Part shown: positions 16,691 to 26,131 of the stretch, piece by piece
Layout: every line of letters starts with the position of its first letter
How positions within the stretch are numbered: the first letter of the stretch is position 1
Source: Rubinisphaera italica
GTDB taxonomy: Bacteria > Planctomycetota > Planctomycetia > Planctomycetales > Planctomycetaceae
NCBI RefSeq assembly: GCF_007859715.1
Contig: NZ_SJPG01000001.1
Coordinates: 3,188,728 to 3,252,727 of the forward strand
Direction of reading: 5' to 3'
DNA length: 64,000 nucleotides
Made by a program: the position numbers and the translations under genes
The notes under the pieces: generated by a model
Databases searched by the model: none
What the model was told of the DNA's origin: nothing
What the model saw: the letters and a program-made list of their open reading frames with translations, nothing else

Positions 16691-19564
16691 TTAATGTTGG
16701 AACCGAAACTCAGCGGAAGTCATCAACCCCCAACAAAGTTCCTGGACGGCCTGAGCTTTGGCATCTGGGCGAGTCTCAATGTACGACCTCACATCGGCGA
16801 TCTCTTCATTCGTGGGAATACGGGTCAATACGCTGAGGTACATTTCGCGAGCCAATGCATCGATGCTCTCTATGGCAATGAGATGTTCGGTCAGATTACC
16901 ACCCCCTGGGATAAGCCAGGTGCGTAGTTCATTACCGTTAGCAGCAAACAGGGACTGATCGGGAGTCGCGAAAAAATCCCACTGAGGCTGACCTGCAGCG
17001 GCTCCGTAAAGAGTAACGAACTTATCGATAGTTCCCTGCAGAGAGGTCTTCAGAGCAGCATTGATTGCCGTTTGGCGTGCCTCTTGATCCTTTGCCGTTT
17101 GAGAAGAATCTTCCTTGACAGGCATTTCTTTATCGACTTTGGCGATGGCTGCTGATTGCAATCGTTTGTACTGTCCGGTGGCGATCAGCATGCTCATTGC
17201 GAATTGCTCGGGTGAAAGCGAATCCAAGCTGGCCACATGGGCTCTGGCAGTTGCACCATCAACGACTTCGCCCCAAATTGTATCGTGTGCAGAGTGCGCC
17301 TTGAGCAGGCTTTCCTGATTAGCCACCTGTTTCTGCGTGAGTTGCTTTCCCTGCTCCTGCAATGTTGCTAGTGATTGTTTGGCCTGTTCCACCTGCTTCG
17401 TCGATTCAACCAAAGTGGCCTGGAGCAGGTCCAGTTGTGTTTTCTGTTCTTTGACAGTGACTTGCGACTTCGTGACATCAGCAGTGATTCGCGTGAGGCT
17501 TTGTGAGAGCAATTCCACAGCTTCTTTGACTTTGGTGTCTTCCGGGATCGTCAGGCTGGTTTCTTTGGCCTTGCTGATGGATTCCGCCAGGGTCGAATGA
17601 AGTTTTTGAATCGCAACCATTTCCCTGGATGCGTCATCAAACACTTTCTGTTGGGACACAACTGCCGTCATTGCTTGCTTTTTCTGGGGCTCAAGTTCAG
17701 CGAGGTTTTGCTTTGCCTTGGTAATAGCAGCGACATTTGTAGCGAGATCCTGTTCTCCATTTGCAATCGCTTGTTTTAGCATAGCGATCTGCTGTGAGGA
17801 TTCACCATAAGCGATGATGATCTCGAGGAACTGAACGTCACTGAGTGCCTGGTTCGCTTGATGACGAAGCGATTTGGCTTGTTCTCGCATCGAAAATAAC
17901 TCGTCCCGCTTCACTCTTACTTCATCTTCATAGGGTACCCTGGATGAAATTGCCACATCAGCTGCGGTCGTTTTTTCCTTCAAAACATTCTCTGAGTCAA
18001 CGAGCGCCTGACTCTCCCCCTTGATTGCTTCTTGCTGTTTCTGGAGCTCCACGGAATGCTCTGTAACGCGTTTCTGAATAATTTCCAGAGCCGTTGCTAA
18101 TTCTTTGTCGTCCTTCAAGCTCTCGACGGCAGCAATTGTCGATTCCTGTGATTTCAAGAGTACCGCATATTTTATCTGACGATTCTCGATATCCTGCTGA
18201 CGAGTCTTGACTTTGGACTCAGCTGCATCGCGAACTTTTTGTGCTTCGACCACTTGCTTCAATGCAGCAGCTTCGGCACCACTGAAAGGCTTGGCTACGG
18301 CAACAGCTTTATCAAGTTCTTCCAAAGCGGTCTGGACGCGTGAGTCTGCTTGAGCAGCCTGTTCGGAGGCTTTATTGGCAGTAGCCTTGGCTGCGTTAAT
18401 TTGTTGTTTTGCATTTGCAATCGATGGCTGCATTTCTGGCAACTGGAACGACCGCTGATACGCTTCGGTCAGAACGAGTTCCCGTAGAAGCCATTTGATG
18501 TCGTAATTGGCAGAGACAAATTCTCGCGATAATAAATCAAGGACTTCGGGCTGTAACGGAGGGTTGTCCGAATGATGAAGATCGACGGGATGGACAATTC
18601 CTCGTCCAAACAGATGTGCCCAGAGTCGGTTGACAATGTTTCGATTAAAGGCTGGAGCCGGTGCCTCCAGGACAATTTTTGCAAGTTGCTCGCGTCGACT
18701 TATTGCAGGGACCGAACGAACGTTTTTCGCCGGAGCTACCGCATACTGTTCTGCAGGCTTCAGTGTCACCTCCACCAGTTCGTCTGCCTGTGGAGCACGC
18801 GGACCAATCACTCCCTCTCGCTCGGTGAAGACCGACTTGAAACTCGCTTCTCCGGTTGCCTGTTCGGCAATCAATGCAGGTTTTTTCTTGTCGGGTTGAA
18901 AGAGATTCGACCGCACAAAAAACGCTTGCAGACCGTAGTAGTCTTCTTGATGATAGTCATCAATGAGCGGATGATTGTGACACTGAGCACATTGAAGATC
19001 GACACCATAAAAAATACGACCGACATCACGGGTTAATAAATGTGGTTCAACATCCCGTTCCAGATAGAATGCAGAAGCAGACCGATTCTGTTCACTGGTC
19101 CCATCCGCTGAGAGGACTTCGCGTACGATCTCCAGATAAGATTGATTCTCGCGAAACGCAGATTCGAGATAGGACCGGAATTCTTCGCTTTTGACATGCT
19201 TCCCACCACGTCGCTCCATCAACATCACATCGAATACTATGGCCATGTGACGCGGATATTCGTCGGAAGATAGGAGCTGGTCAACAACAGCAGTTCGACG
19301 ATCGGGTTTGCTGTCAGCCAGGAACACTTCAACTTCAGTCCTGTTAGGGATGCGTCCGATGAGGTCCAGGTACACTCGTCTGATGAATGTAAAATCGTCA
19401 GATTGATCTGCTATTGGACCAATCTTATCTTGACTGATGAGGTCGTCAACTTGCTTGTGTAGCGGCGTATTCTCGACAGATTCTTGCGCGTCAACTGGAG
19501 AAATAGCCAACGAGCAGACAAACAGGAGTAAGGGGACGACTCGACTCATCATGGGCAAGTTCAC
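16691..19564 (-). CDS. DUF1549/DUF1553 (PSCyt2-PSD1) protein with large coiled-coil insertion
   Basis: 957 residues with signal peptide ('LLLFVCSLAISPVDA'). The DUF1549 part has 'RRVYLDLIGRIPNRTEVEVF' and a cytochrome-like CxxCH in 'CAQCHNHPLIDDYHQEDYYG'. DUF1553 starts with 'FNRNIVNRLWAHLFGRGIVH' and 'LVLTEAYQRSF' and ends with 'AREMYLSVLTRIPTNEEI' and 'LCWGLMTSAEFRFQH'. Between its two parts (residues ~382-755) lies a long Ala/Gln/Lys/Glu-rich coiled coil that the family normally lacks. No clear ribosome binding site is seen for ATG 19564; a second ATG five codons in is possible. It pairs with the DUF1501 gene downstream. Confidence 0.9.
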   Translation of the reverse strand: MNLPMMSRVVPLLLFVCSLAISPVDAQESVENTPLHKQVDDLISQDKIGPIADQSDDFTFIRRVYLDLIGRIPNRTEVEVFLADSKPDRRTAVVDQLLSSDEYPRHMAIVFDVMLMERRGGKHVKSEEFRSYLESAFRENQSYLEIVREVLSADGTSEQNRSASAFYLERDVEPHLLTRDVGRIFYGVDLQCAQCHNHPLIDDYHQEDYYGLQAFFVRSNLFQPDKKKPALIAEQATGEASFKSVFTEREGVIGPRAPQADELVEVTLKPAEQYAVAPAKNVRSVPAISRREQLAKIVLEAPAPAFNRNIVNRLWAHLFGRGIVHPVDLHHSDNPPLQPEVLDLLSREFVSANYDIKWLLRELVLTEAYQRSFQLPEMQPSIANAKQQINAAKATANKASEQAAQADSRVQTALEELDKAVAVAKPFSGAEAAALKQVVEAQKVRDAAESKVKTRQQDIENRQIKYAVLLKSQESTIAAVESLKDDKELATALEIIQKRVTEHSVELQKQQEAIKGESQALVDSENVLKEKTTAADVAISSRVPYEDEVRVKRDELFSMREQAKSLRHQANQALSDVQFLEIIIAYGESSQQIAMLKQAIANGEQDLATNVAAITKAKQNLAELEPQKKQAMTAVVSQQKVFDDASREMVAIQKLHSTLAESISKAKETSLTIPEDTKVKEAVELLSQSLTRITADVTKSQVTVKEQKTQLDLLQATLVESTKQVEQAKQSLATLQEQGKQLTQKQVANQESLLKAHSAHDTIWGEVVDGATARAHVASLDSLSPEQFAMSMLIATGQYKRLQSAAIAKVDKEMPVKEDSSQTAKDQEARQTAINAALKTSLQGTIDKFVTLYGAAAGQPQWDFFATPDQSLFAANGNELRTWLIPGGGNLTEHLIAIESIDALAREMYLSVLTRIPTNEEIADVRSYIETRPDAKAQAVQELCWGLMTSAEFRFQH

Positions 19565-19681
19565 TTTGAGGAAGCAGTATCAGGAGGCTCTCGTCGCGGT
19601 TGATCTAACGAGACATCAACTAAGGTTGATGCCTTAAACACTAACTTCTAAAGCGATGGTCGTCAATTATAATTAAGGATT

Positions 19682-20692
19682 TCAAGCTTTTGGTCCCAAT
19701 CGGTAGATACGTAGATGACCATCAGAACAAGCAACAGCCACGCGTTCCTCCTCTGGGTGCAGGTCGAGTGCCCGAGCGTTCTGTGGAAGTTTCAATTGAA
19801 ACGCTGCCTCAGCTTCACCCGGTTTCCAGAACATCAAATTTCCGTTACTTCCACCGTGGGCTCCAATGATTGTTCCATCTGAATGAACCGCAGCCCCCCA
19901 TGCGACGCCTTGAAGTTTTGGTTTTGATAAATACTCAATCAGTTGCTTTCCTTCTTTCCAATCAAATTCGACAACGGAAGGATTACCGACTCCTGCGAAT
20001 GCATTGCTGACATTCGTAATGCCACTAGCGTACAATTTTGAACCATCGGCATTAAATAGCAGCGAACGGAAGCCACCGATTTGAGCTCGGAAGCCTTTGT
20101 CATACTTACTGAGTGATTCAGCGGTCCAGGCACGTTGTGGCACGCCAGTTTCGAGAGACCATTCGATGAGTTGCCCCATCAAATCGCCCGTGACAAGAGA
20201 CTTGCCTTCGGGATGAAAGGCGACGTTGTAAATGTAGGAGGCATGTCGAATTGAGCCTTCGCTTCCTTCGGGTTGCCCATGAAATTCCTTAAAGCTCGTA
20301 CCATCAGCAAGATTCCAGAGTCGGATAACACGGTCATTCCCTACCGAAGCCAGAAGCTTGCCATCTGGTGAGACAGCCAACGCGCGAATCCATCCCTCGT
20401 GTCCCTCAATGATTCGAATCGGTTCAGAGGACTCGGCTGTCGATGACCACCACATCAGGCGACCATCATACCCACCGGTGATCAGCGTTTCTCCATCATT
20501 CGAAAACGCAAGGCTCATGACCCAGGCATCGGTTTTGAATTCTGTCTTCGTGTCTTCCTTCCAATTCCAGCGCCAGACCTTGTAGTCCTCGGCACCGAAG
20601 AACACGTTTTCGCCTTTCGGAGAAAACCGGCATGACACCAGAGGGCTGGTGTGTTTATGATCAAATTCGATATGTGTCTTTGTAAAATCCAT
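19682..20692 (-). CDS. WD40 repeat protein
   Basis: 336 residues with repeated WD40 units, for example 'EGWIRALAVSPDGKLLASVG' followed by 'NDRVIRLWNLADG', 'IYNVAFHPEGKSLVTGD' and 'ALDLHPEEERVAVACSDG'. About seven blades can be counted, enough for one propeller. There is no signal peptide, so it is probably cytoplasmic. The start at 20692 has GAGGAAA upstream. It lies in the operon between a DUF1501 gene (51 bases) and the coiled-coil PSCyt2 gene; WD40 proteins often accompany PSCyt/DUF1501 genes in planctomycetes. Its partner is unknown. Confidence 0.92.
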   Translation of the reverse strand: MDFTKTHIEFDHKHTSPLVSCRFSPKGENVFFGAEDYKVWRWNWKEDTKTEFKTDAWVMSLAFSNDGETLITGGYDGRLMWWSSTAESSEPIRIIEGHEGWIRALAVSPDGKLLASVGNDRVIRLWNLADGTSFKEFHGQPEGSEGSIRHASYIYNVAFHPEGKSLVTGDLMGQLIEWSLETGVPQRAWTAESLSKYDKGFRAQIGGFRSLLFNADGSKLYASGITNVSNAFAGVGNPSVVEFDWKEGKQLIEYLSKPKLQGVAWGAAVHSDGTIIGAHGGSNGNLMFWKPGEAEAAFQLKLPQNARALDLHPEEERVAVACSDGHLRIYRLGPKA

Positions 20693-20743
20693 GGGGGTAT
20701 TTTCCTCAGTGTCGTCAGTACATTCAACAAAGTTTTAAGAGAG

Positions 20744-22153
20744 TTACGTCAGTATTTCCCGAATTACGCGTCCATGCACATCGGTCAGTCGAAAGTCACG
20801 ACCGGCATATCGGTACGTCAGACGTTCATGATCGAATCCCAGGGTGTGCAAGATTGTTGCGTGCAAATCATGGACACTCGTTGGGTTTTCGACTGCTTTA
20901 AAACCGAACTCATCAGTCGCTCCGTAAACGGTACCACCTTTAATTCCCCCGCCGGCCATCCAGACGCTGAATCCCCAGTGATTGTGATCACGCCCTAATT
21001 TCGATTCGCCACCGCCGGTGAGCTCAACCGTGGGAGTACGGCCGAATTCTCCCCCCCAGATGACCAAGGTATCTTCTAGCATTCCCCGCAGTTTGAGATC
21101 GGTCAATAAGGCAGCAATTGCAGGATCAAGTTGATCCGCCAATTTTCGATGATTATCTGCTATGTTGTCATGATTATCCCAAGGTTGCCCTGCTCCATGC
21201 CAAAGCTGCACATAGCGAACTCCCCGTTCCAGTAGACGACGTGCGATCAATGTTTGCCGTCCATGAACTCCGCTTCCATACATCTCTTGAATATGCTTCG
21301 GTTCCTGATTCAAATCAAAGACTTCGGCTGCCCCGATCTGCATTCGAAACGCAAGTTCATATGCGTGGATGCGCGCTTCCAGTCGATCATCATTGCGAAT
21401 CTCTGCGTGTTTAAGATTCCAGCTTTGCAGAAGCTTTAACTGCTGCCGCTGATTCGCCGAAGAGATATGGGGATGCTCAATGTTTTCAATCAGTTTCGCC
21501 AGTTCTCGATGTTGTGAGTCAATATAAGTACCCTGATACGCTCCCGGCAAAAATCCAGCTTGCCAGTTTTCATTGTCTTTGATTGGCAAACCTCCCGGAC
21601 ACATAGCGACAAAGCCAGGCAGATTCTGGTTCTCACTTCCCAGGCCATACATCACCCAAGATCCAACACTTGGCCGTGCCTGAATCGAGTCTCCGCAATT
21701 CATGAGCATGAGCGATGGTTCATGATTAGGGACTTGAGCATACATTGAACGAATGACAGCAATGTCATCGATATGCTCAGCAGTACGAGAGAAAAGTTCG
21801 CTGACTTCGAGGCCCGATTCCCCATATTTCCGGAATTTGAAAGGCGATGGAAAAGCAGCTCCTGTTTTGCGTTCGGTTGTCAATGTGTTTGTCAGTAACT
21901 TTCCTGCATGTCTTGCCAGTTCGGGCTTATGATCAAAGGTGTCAACATGAGATGGTCCTCCATTTAAAAAGAAATGGATCACACGTTTGGCCGTTCCGGG
22001 AAAGTGTGGAAGCTGATTATGTTTTGAGTTACTCGAAGAGTCAGCAGCAAGCAGTCCATCGTGACTAAACAATGACTGAAGGCTCAATGCTCCCATTCCC
22101 AATGCCGAAGAACCAAGCATGTTTCGACGAGAGATTAATGAATCCATTTTCAT
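20744..22153 (-). CDS. DUF1501 secreted protein
   Basis: 469 residues. Tat-like signal with 'SRRNMLGSSALGMGALSLQS', then 'RVIHFFLNGGPSHVDTFDHK', 'YGLGSENQNLPGFVAM', 'IWGGEFGRTPTVE' and 'GRDHNHWGFSVWMAGGGIKG'. AGGAAA precedes ATG 22153. It is encoded 52 bases after the PSCyt1/2-PSD1 gene, the usual pair. It belongs to a different subgroup from the DUF1501 protein at the end of the operon (full-length 'DTFDHKPEL' form). Probably exported; reaction unknown. Confidence 0.95.
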   Translation of the reverse strand: MKMDSLISRRNMLGSSALGMGALSLQSLFSHDGLLAADSSSNSKHNQLPHFPGTAKRVIHFFLNGGPSHVDTFDHKPELARHAGKLLTNTLTTERKTGAAFPSPFKFRKYGESGLEVSELFSRTAEHIDDIAVIRSMYAQVPNHEPSLMLMNCGDSIQARPSVGSWVMYGLGSENQNLPGFVAMCPGGLPIKDNENWQAGFLPGAYQGTYIDSQHRELAKLIENIEHPHISSANQRQQLKLLQSWNLKHAEIRNDDRLEARIHAYELAFRMQIGAAEVFDLNQEPKHIQEMYGSGVHGRQTLIARRLLERGVRYVQLWHGAGQPWDNHDNIADNHRKLADQLDPAIAALLTDLKLRGMLEDTLVIWGGEFGRTPTVELTGGGESKLGRDHNHWGFSVWMAGGGIKGGTVYGATDEFGFKAVENPTSVHDLHATILHTLGFDHERLTYRYAGRDFRLTDVHGRVIREILT

Positions 22154-22205
22154 TTCACTTTTCCTAAAGCCATTATGAAGTGGTTTTCAAGCATTGTTAT
22201 CTATA

Positions 22206-25200
22206 TCAGTCCACAAAGATGAATTCATTTGTGCAAAACAGGATATGAGCCAATTGTTCTTCAGGACTAAGGTGATTGATTGTATCAGTAGGGAAATCGA
22301 GTTTCGAATTCCAGATTGTATCATGTCCAATCTCCTGAATTGTGATTTCCCATAGAAACTGATCGCTGTTGAGAACTTCATCAATATCAACAATGAAGTC
22401 GATGGTTTCGTTCTCCTCAACCTGCAATTCTCTCACGTTGAGATCCATCTGCTTCTGATGACTTTTTACATTTTGCAAAGTGCCTGATTGCGAACTGACA
22501 ACAAACGCACGGATACCATCGCCAGCTGCAGGTTCATTGATAAGAGCTGAGCTGACATCAATTGTCATTTTGCGAGGTGCCGTCCAACGACGGACTGCAG
22601 CATGTTCACGATTATTTCCAGGATGTCCTCCAACAGCTGTTAACTGAACCCAGCCTAACGTTGCATCCGGCCATGCGACTCCACCTTGCCAGGCGTTTCC
22701 AGTAAAATGCGGTAAGGGTGTGAAGCCAGTTGTTCGTCCTTGCTCTTCATCATATTGACCATACCCATACTGCCAGTTGGCTGTGGTTGGTCGCGTTATC
22801 GGCGTAGCAGGGAAGTCAGCTGATTCCATAAAACGAATTGCTTCGGCAAGTTCACGAGAATCAGGATTTCGCTGAAAGGCACGTTGGAACAATTGGTTCA
22901 CGAATGCTTCAGGTTGGTCTGTATCAATATCTTTAACCAATAACTGGACTTGCTCCAGAACTAGTGGATGATTGAGTAGAAATAATGATTGTTGCGGAAC
23001 TGTGGTTTCGCTGCGTTTGGGAATGTGTAAGTCTGGATTAGCGAAATCAAAGATGCGCAGCGTGCTCGGGAGATATTGTCGATCAATCTGACCATAGAGC
23101 GTGCGTCGATTAGGATATGGTGCTGAAAAGAGGTTGGCAGGTTTTCCTTTCAACGTAGGATCGAGTTGCCCCGAGGTAGAGAGCAGGGAGTCTCGAAATT
23201 CTTCGAAGTTCAAACGATGTCGGTTCATTCTCCACAACAGACGATTCTCAGGATCCAGTAATTGTGCCTTTTGATGAGACACTGATTCAGGGTTCACAAA
23301 TGATGATTGTCGATAAGTATTTGAAGTCAAAATGAGTCGATGCAGTTTCTTCAGACTCCAGCCTTCCTTCATAAACCAGTTGCTCAGCCAATCAAGTAAT
23401 TCAGGGTGTGAAGGCCGCTCGGCTCTCAGTCCAAAATCGCTAGGAGTTGTCACCAGTCCCTGGCCAAAATGATGCGTCCAGACTCGATTCACAATAACCC
23501 GTGCGGTAAGCGGGTTCTGTGGCGAAGTAATCATTTCGGCCAATTCGTAGCGACCGCTTCCCGTAGAAAAAGGCTGACGATCCGGTCCACTCAGTAAGGC
23601 CAAAAATTGCCGAGGAACATCATCTCCATAATTGACAGGATTCCCGCGTCGCAGGATTCGAGGGGGAAATTCAACTTGGGAGTCTTGCAGAATCAGCGAG
23701 TGGGCAACCTGCTCTTTCGAGTTAATGATCCAGCGATCGACTTCGCCTTGTAGTTTCCAGAGTGCATTGATGGTTCCCGAATCGAAAAAGGTTTCGATGT
23801 GGACCAGCGGTTGATCAGGAATTTCGCAGGGGGCATTCGGTCCATACAGTATTGCAAGGAGCTGTTCTTCAGCTTCATTATCCACGCCAGTATTTGGCTG
23901 TTCCTGTGATAGATATTTGTCGTCGATCGTCTTCAGGACTGCAGCGTACCGATCTATCACCTCTGAGAATGAAACGGGTGGTGTTTGAAATGCATCTCGG
24001 ATGAGCGGGTTCAGCTGCGTATCGGTCAGAGTGTTGATTTGCCTGGTGATGACGTCCGATTGTTCGGCAAACTGTTCGACAGGAATCTGACGATAAAGAT
24101 GCCAGGCCACAAAAACGGGCTCCTGAGAACGCTGCGACTGATGCAGCCAGGCCTGCCAGCGGCGTACGAATGCAGGTAGCAGGTCGCTCTTTTCAAAGAC
24201 CTGGTCGAAACCTTGTGCAGGATACTTTTCGAGTTCCAATTGTGCTTGAAGGTAATCCCCCAGGCGATTACGAGACCGCTGGAAAGACTCTTCTCGACTT
24301 GCCTGCAACTTCTCTGCTAAAGCCTGCTGGCGTTTGTTCAACTCGGTTTCATATTCCACTGATTGTTTTTCGACTTCCAGCCGAACCAGCTTTTCCTCAC
24401 TACTGGCAAAAACTCCATACAGTGAATAGTAATCGGCAGTGGGAATAGGATCGTATTTGTGATCATGACAACGAGCACAGGCAACGGTTAATCCCATGGT
24501 CCCTCGACACAATGTGTCGATACGGTCGTCGATTATGTCCCAGGGCACTCCCAGAAAACGTCGGCCAAGGGTAAGGAACCCCATGGCTGCTAAATCCTGT
24601 CTGCTACGTTCCTCAACTTGATCCCCGGCAATCTGGAGTTTTAAGAACTGGTCATATGGTAGATCACGATTCAACGCGTCGACTACCCAGTCACGATAGC
24701 TCCAGGCATGAACCCAGAAACGTTCTTCACGGGCGTAAACATAGCCTTTTGTGTCTGAATATCTGGCAACATCCAACCAGTGCCGAGCCCAATGCTCTCC
24801 GTAGTGTGAAGAGGCAAGCAACTCGTTAACGAATCGATCTAAGGCTTCGGGTTGGTTACTGTTTTCTAGCTTCATCACCTGCTCTAACGTAGGTGGCAAG
24901 CCGGTTAGTGTGTATGCGACTCTTCGAGCAAGAGTCCGTTGATCTGCCTGAGCGGACGGCATAAGTTGCGAATCCTCCAGCCGTTTCAGGACAAAGGCGT
25001 CAATGGGATTTGCTCTCCCGTTTTCTGAGCTCATATGAGGAATCTTCGGATGGCTTACAGGTTGAAAGGCCCAATGACTCTTTGCACGCATCGCATCCGC
25101 AGAAAGCAAGGGAGCCTGTTCGGGCCATGGAGCGCCCAATTCTACCCAAGTGGAAATGGAATCGATTTCCTTCTTCGTCAGGGGATCATCTGGAGGCATC

Positions 25201-25484
25201 GCCACTTCATCTGATCGAATTACGGCTTGCAACAGTAAACTTGCCTGCGGATGATCAAGATTCAACGCAGCCCCGGAATCACCACCGTCCAACAAGGCCT
25301 GCCGAGATTCAAGACTCAAGCCACCCGAATGTTTGGCCCCGGTATGGCACGCGCTGCATTTCTCAAACAGAATCGGGCGAATCTCACTTTCAAAGAAAGT
25401 TTCGCCCTGTTCATCAGCCCAGACAGGAATGACATAAAGCAAACTCAAAAGGATCACTGCTACGTCAGATGGGTATCGCTTCAT
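22206..25484 (-). CDS. PSCyt1-DUF1549-DUF1553 (planctomycete cytochrome-like) protein
   Basis: 1092 residues, first gene of the operon, with GGAG before ATG 25484 and a signal peptide ('VAVILLSLLYVIPVWA'). The PSCyt1 domain has 'EKCSACHTGAKHSGGLSL' and the later 'MPPDDPL'. DUF1549 follows (~160-370), with 'HWLDVARYSDTKGY' and a second CxxCH in 'CARCHDHKYDPIPTADYYSL'. A helical linker is followed by DUF1553 ('TARVIVNRVWTHHFGQGLV', 'FDFANPDLHIPKRSETTVPQ'). A C-terminal beta domain (~950-1092) may bind ligands. The two CxxCH sites suggest a haem-bearing surface or periplasmic protein; the function is not established. Confidence 0.95.
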   Translation of the reverse strand: MKRYPSDVAVILLSLLYVIPVWADEQGETFFESEIRPILFEKCSACHTGAKHSGGLSLESRQALLDGGDSGAALNLDHPQASLLLQAVIRSDEVAMPPDDPLTKKEIDSISTWVELGAPWPEQAPLLSADAMRAKSHWAFQPVSHPKIPHMSSENGRANPIDAFVLKRLEDSQLMPSAQADQRTLARRVAYTLTGLPPTLEQVMKLENSNQPEALDRFVNELLASSHYGEHWARHWLDVARYSDTKGYVYAREERFWVHAWSYRDWVVDALNRDLPYDQFLKLQIAGDQVEERSRQDLAAMGFLTLGRRFLGVPWDIIDDRIDTLCRGTMGLTVACARCHDHKYDPIPTADYYSLYGVFASSEEKLVRLEVEKQSVEYETELNKRQQALAEKLQASREESFQRSRNRLGDYLQAQLELEKYPAQGFDQVFEKSDLLPAFVRRWQAWLHQSQRSQEPVFVAWHLYRQIPVEQFAEQSDVITRQINTLTDTQLNPLIRDAFQTPPVSFSEVIDRYAAVLKTIDDKYLSQEQPNTGVDNEAEEQLLAILYGPNAPCEIPDQPLVHIETFFDSGTINALWKLQGEVDRWIINSKEQVAHSLILQDSQVEFPPRILRRGNPVNYGDDVPRQFLALLSGPDRQPFSTGSGRYELAEMITSPQNPLTARVIVNRVWTHHFGQGLVTTPSDFGLRAERPSHPELLDWLSNWFMKEGWSLKKLHRLILTSNTYRQSSFVNPESVSHQKAQLLDPENRLLWRMNRHRLNFEEFRDSLLSTSGQLDPTLKGKPANLFSAPYPNRRTLYGQIDRQYLPSTLRIFDFANPDLHIPKRSETTVPQQSLFLLNHPLVLEQVQLLVKDIDTDQPEAFVNQLFQRAFQRNPDSRELAEAIRFMESADFPATPITRPTTANWQYGYGQYDEEQGRTTGFTPLPHFTGNAWQGGVAWPDATLGWVQLTAVGGHPGNNREHAAVRRWTAPRKMTIDVSSALINEPAAGDGIRAFVVSSQSGTLQNVKSHQKQMDLNVRELQVEENETIDFIVDIDEVLNSDQFLWEITIQEIGHDTIWNSKLDFPTDTINHLSPEEQLAHILFCTNEFIFVD

Positions 25485-25614
25485 ATCTGCTCCAATCCCC
25501 TCACCTGGAAGTCATTTCTTAATCCCTGTCGCCAGAGGTGAATTCCAAACTTGTCCTGTCTGCAATACTTCATACTAACAGTATCGTGGATGACGGGAAT
25601 CAATCTTGCAACTA

Positions 25615-25992
25615 TCACTCGTAAATATGATGTTCCAAACTCGTTCTGTACTCACAATATTGCTTGTCACGATCTCGACAGCATTTCGTGAAAACCCTGC
25701 AGTATCCCAGACTCGGAAGTTCACGAGAGTACGAGGGAGGTAAAAGGCGACGGATTGCAAGAATCTGTTCATCAATCAGATAGAAATTGTCCAAGAGCCA
25801 TTCGCAAGCAGACTCAACCCTACTATCCAAGGCATCCGCTACGGTCAGAATATCATAAGTCTCAATTAAAAGACTACCGTTTTCTGCAAGTCGTGGAAGA
25901 AGCTTGTCATGCTCCGGGAGATTGGTGAGTTGATGCAACTTCGCAAGAGACTTCGCATGTCTCTTCAACTGCTCCACATTGAAAAGCTCCGC
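25615..25992 (-). pseudogene. Cyclic beta-1,2-glucan synthase-like, N-terminal remnant
   Basis: The frame opens just after a TAG and reads 'AELFNVEQLKRHAKSLAKLH', 'LLPRLAENGSLLIETYDIL' and 'WLLDNFYLIDEQILAIRRLL' followed by 'PSYSRELPSLGY'. This is the characteristic N-terminal segment of the very large cyclic beta-1,2-glucan synthases (GT84/GH94 proteins). After 'LGY' the text turns into unrelated Cys/Arg-rich sequence and stops, and the thousands of residues that should follow are missing. Only the in-frame GTG at 25977 could serve as a start. It is a gene fragment, with no downstream partner in the window. Confidence 0.75.
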
Positions 25993-26131
25993 TCGCTAAG
26001 GAGGATCAACTGAGCCAGTGGAGCCCACTGAACACGGCTTTCGCCAAGAAGTCCACAAGCAGAACAGGGCGATTACGATCGCCTGGGCGAATTGAAGATG
26101 CCCTGCTCTTTGGATTCCTTACGGACATCAC

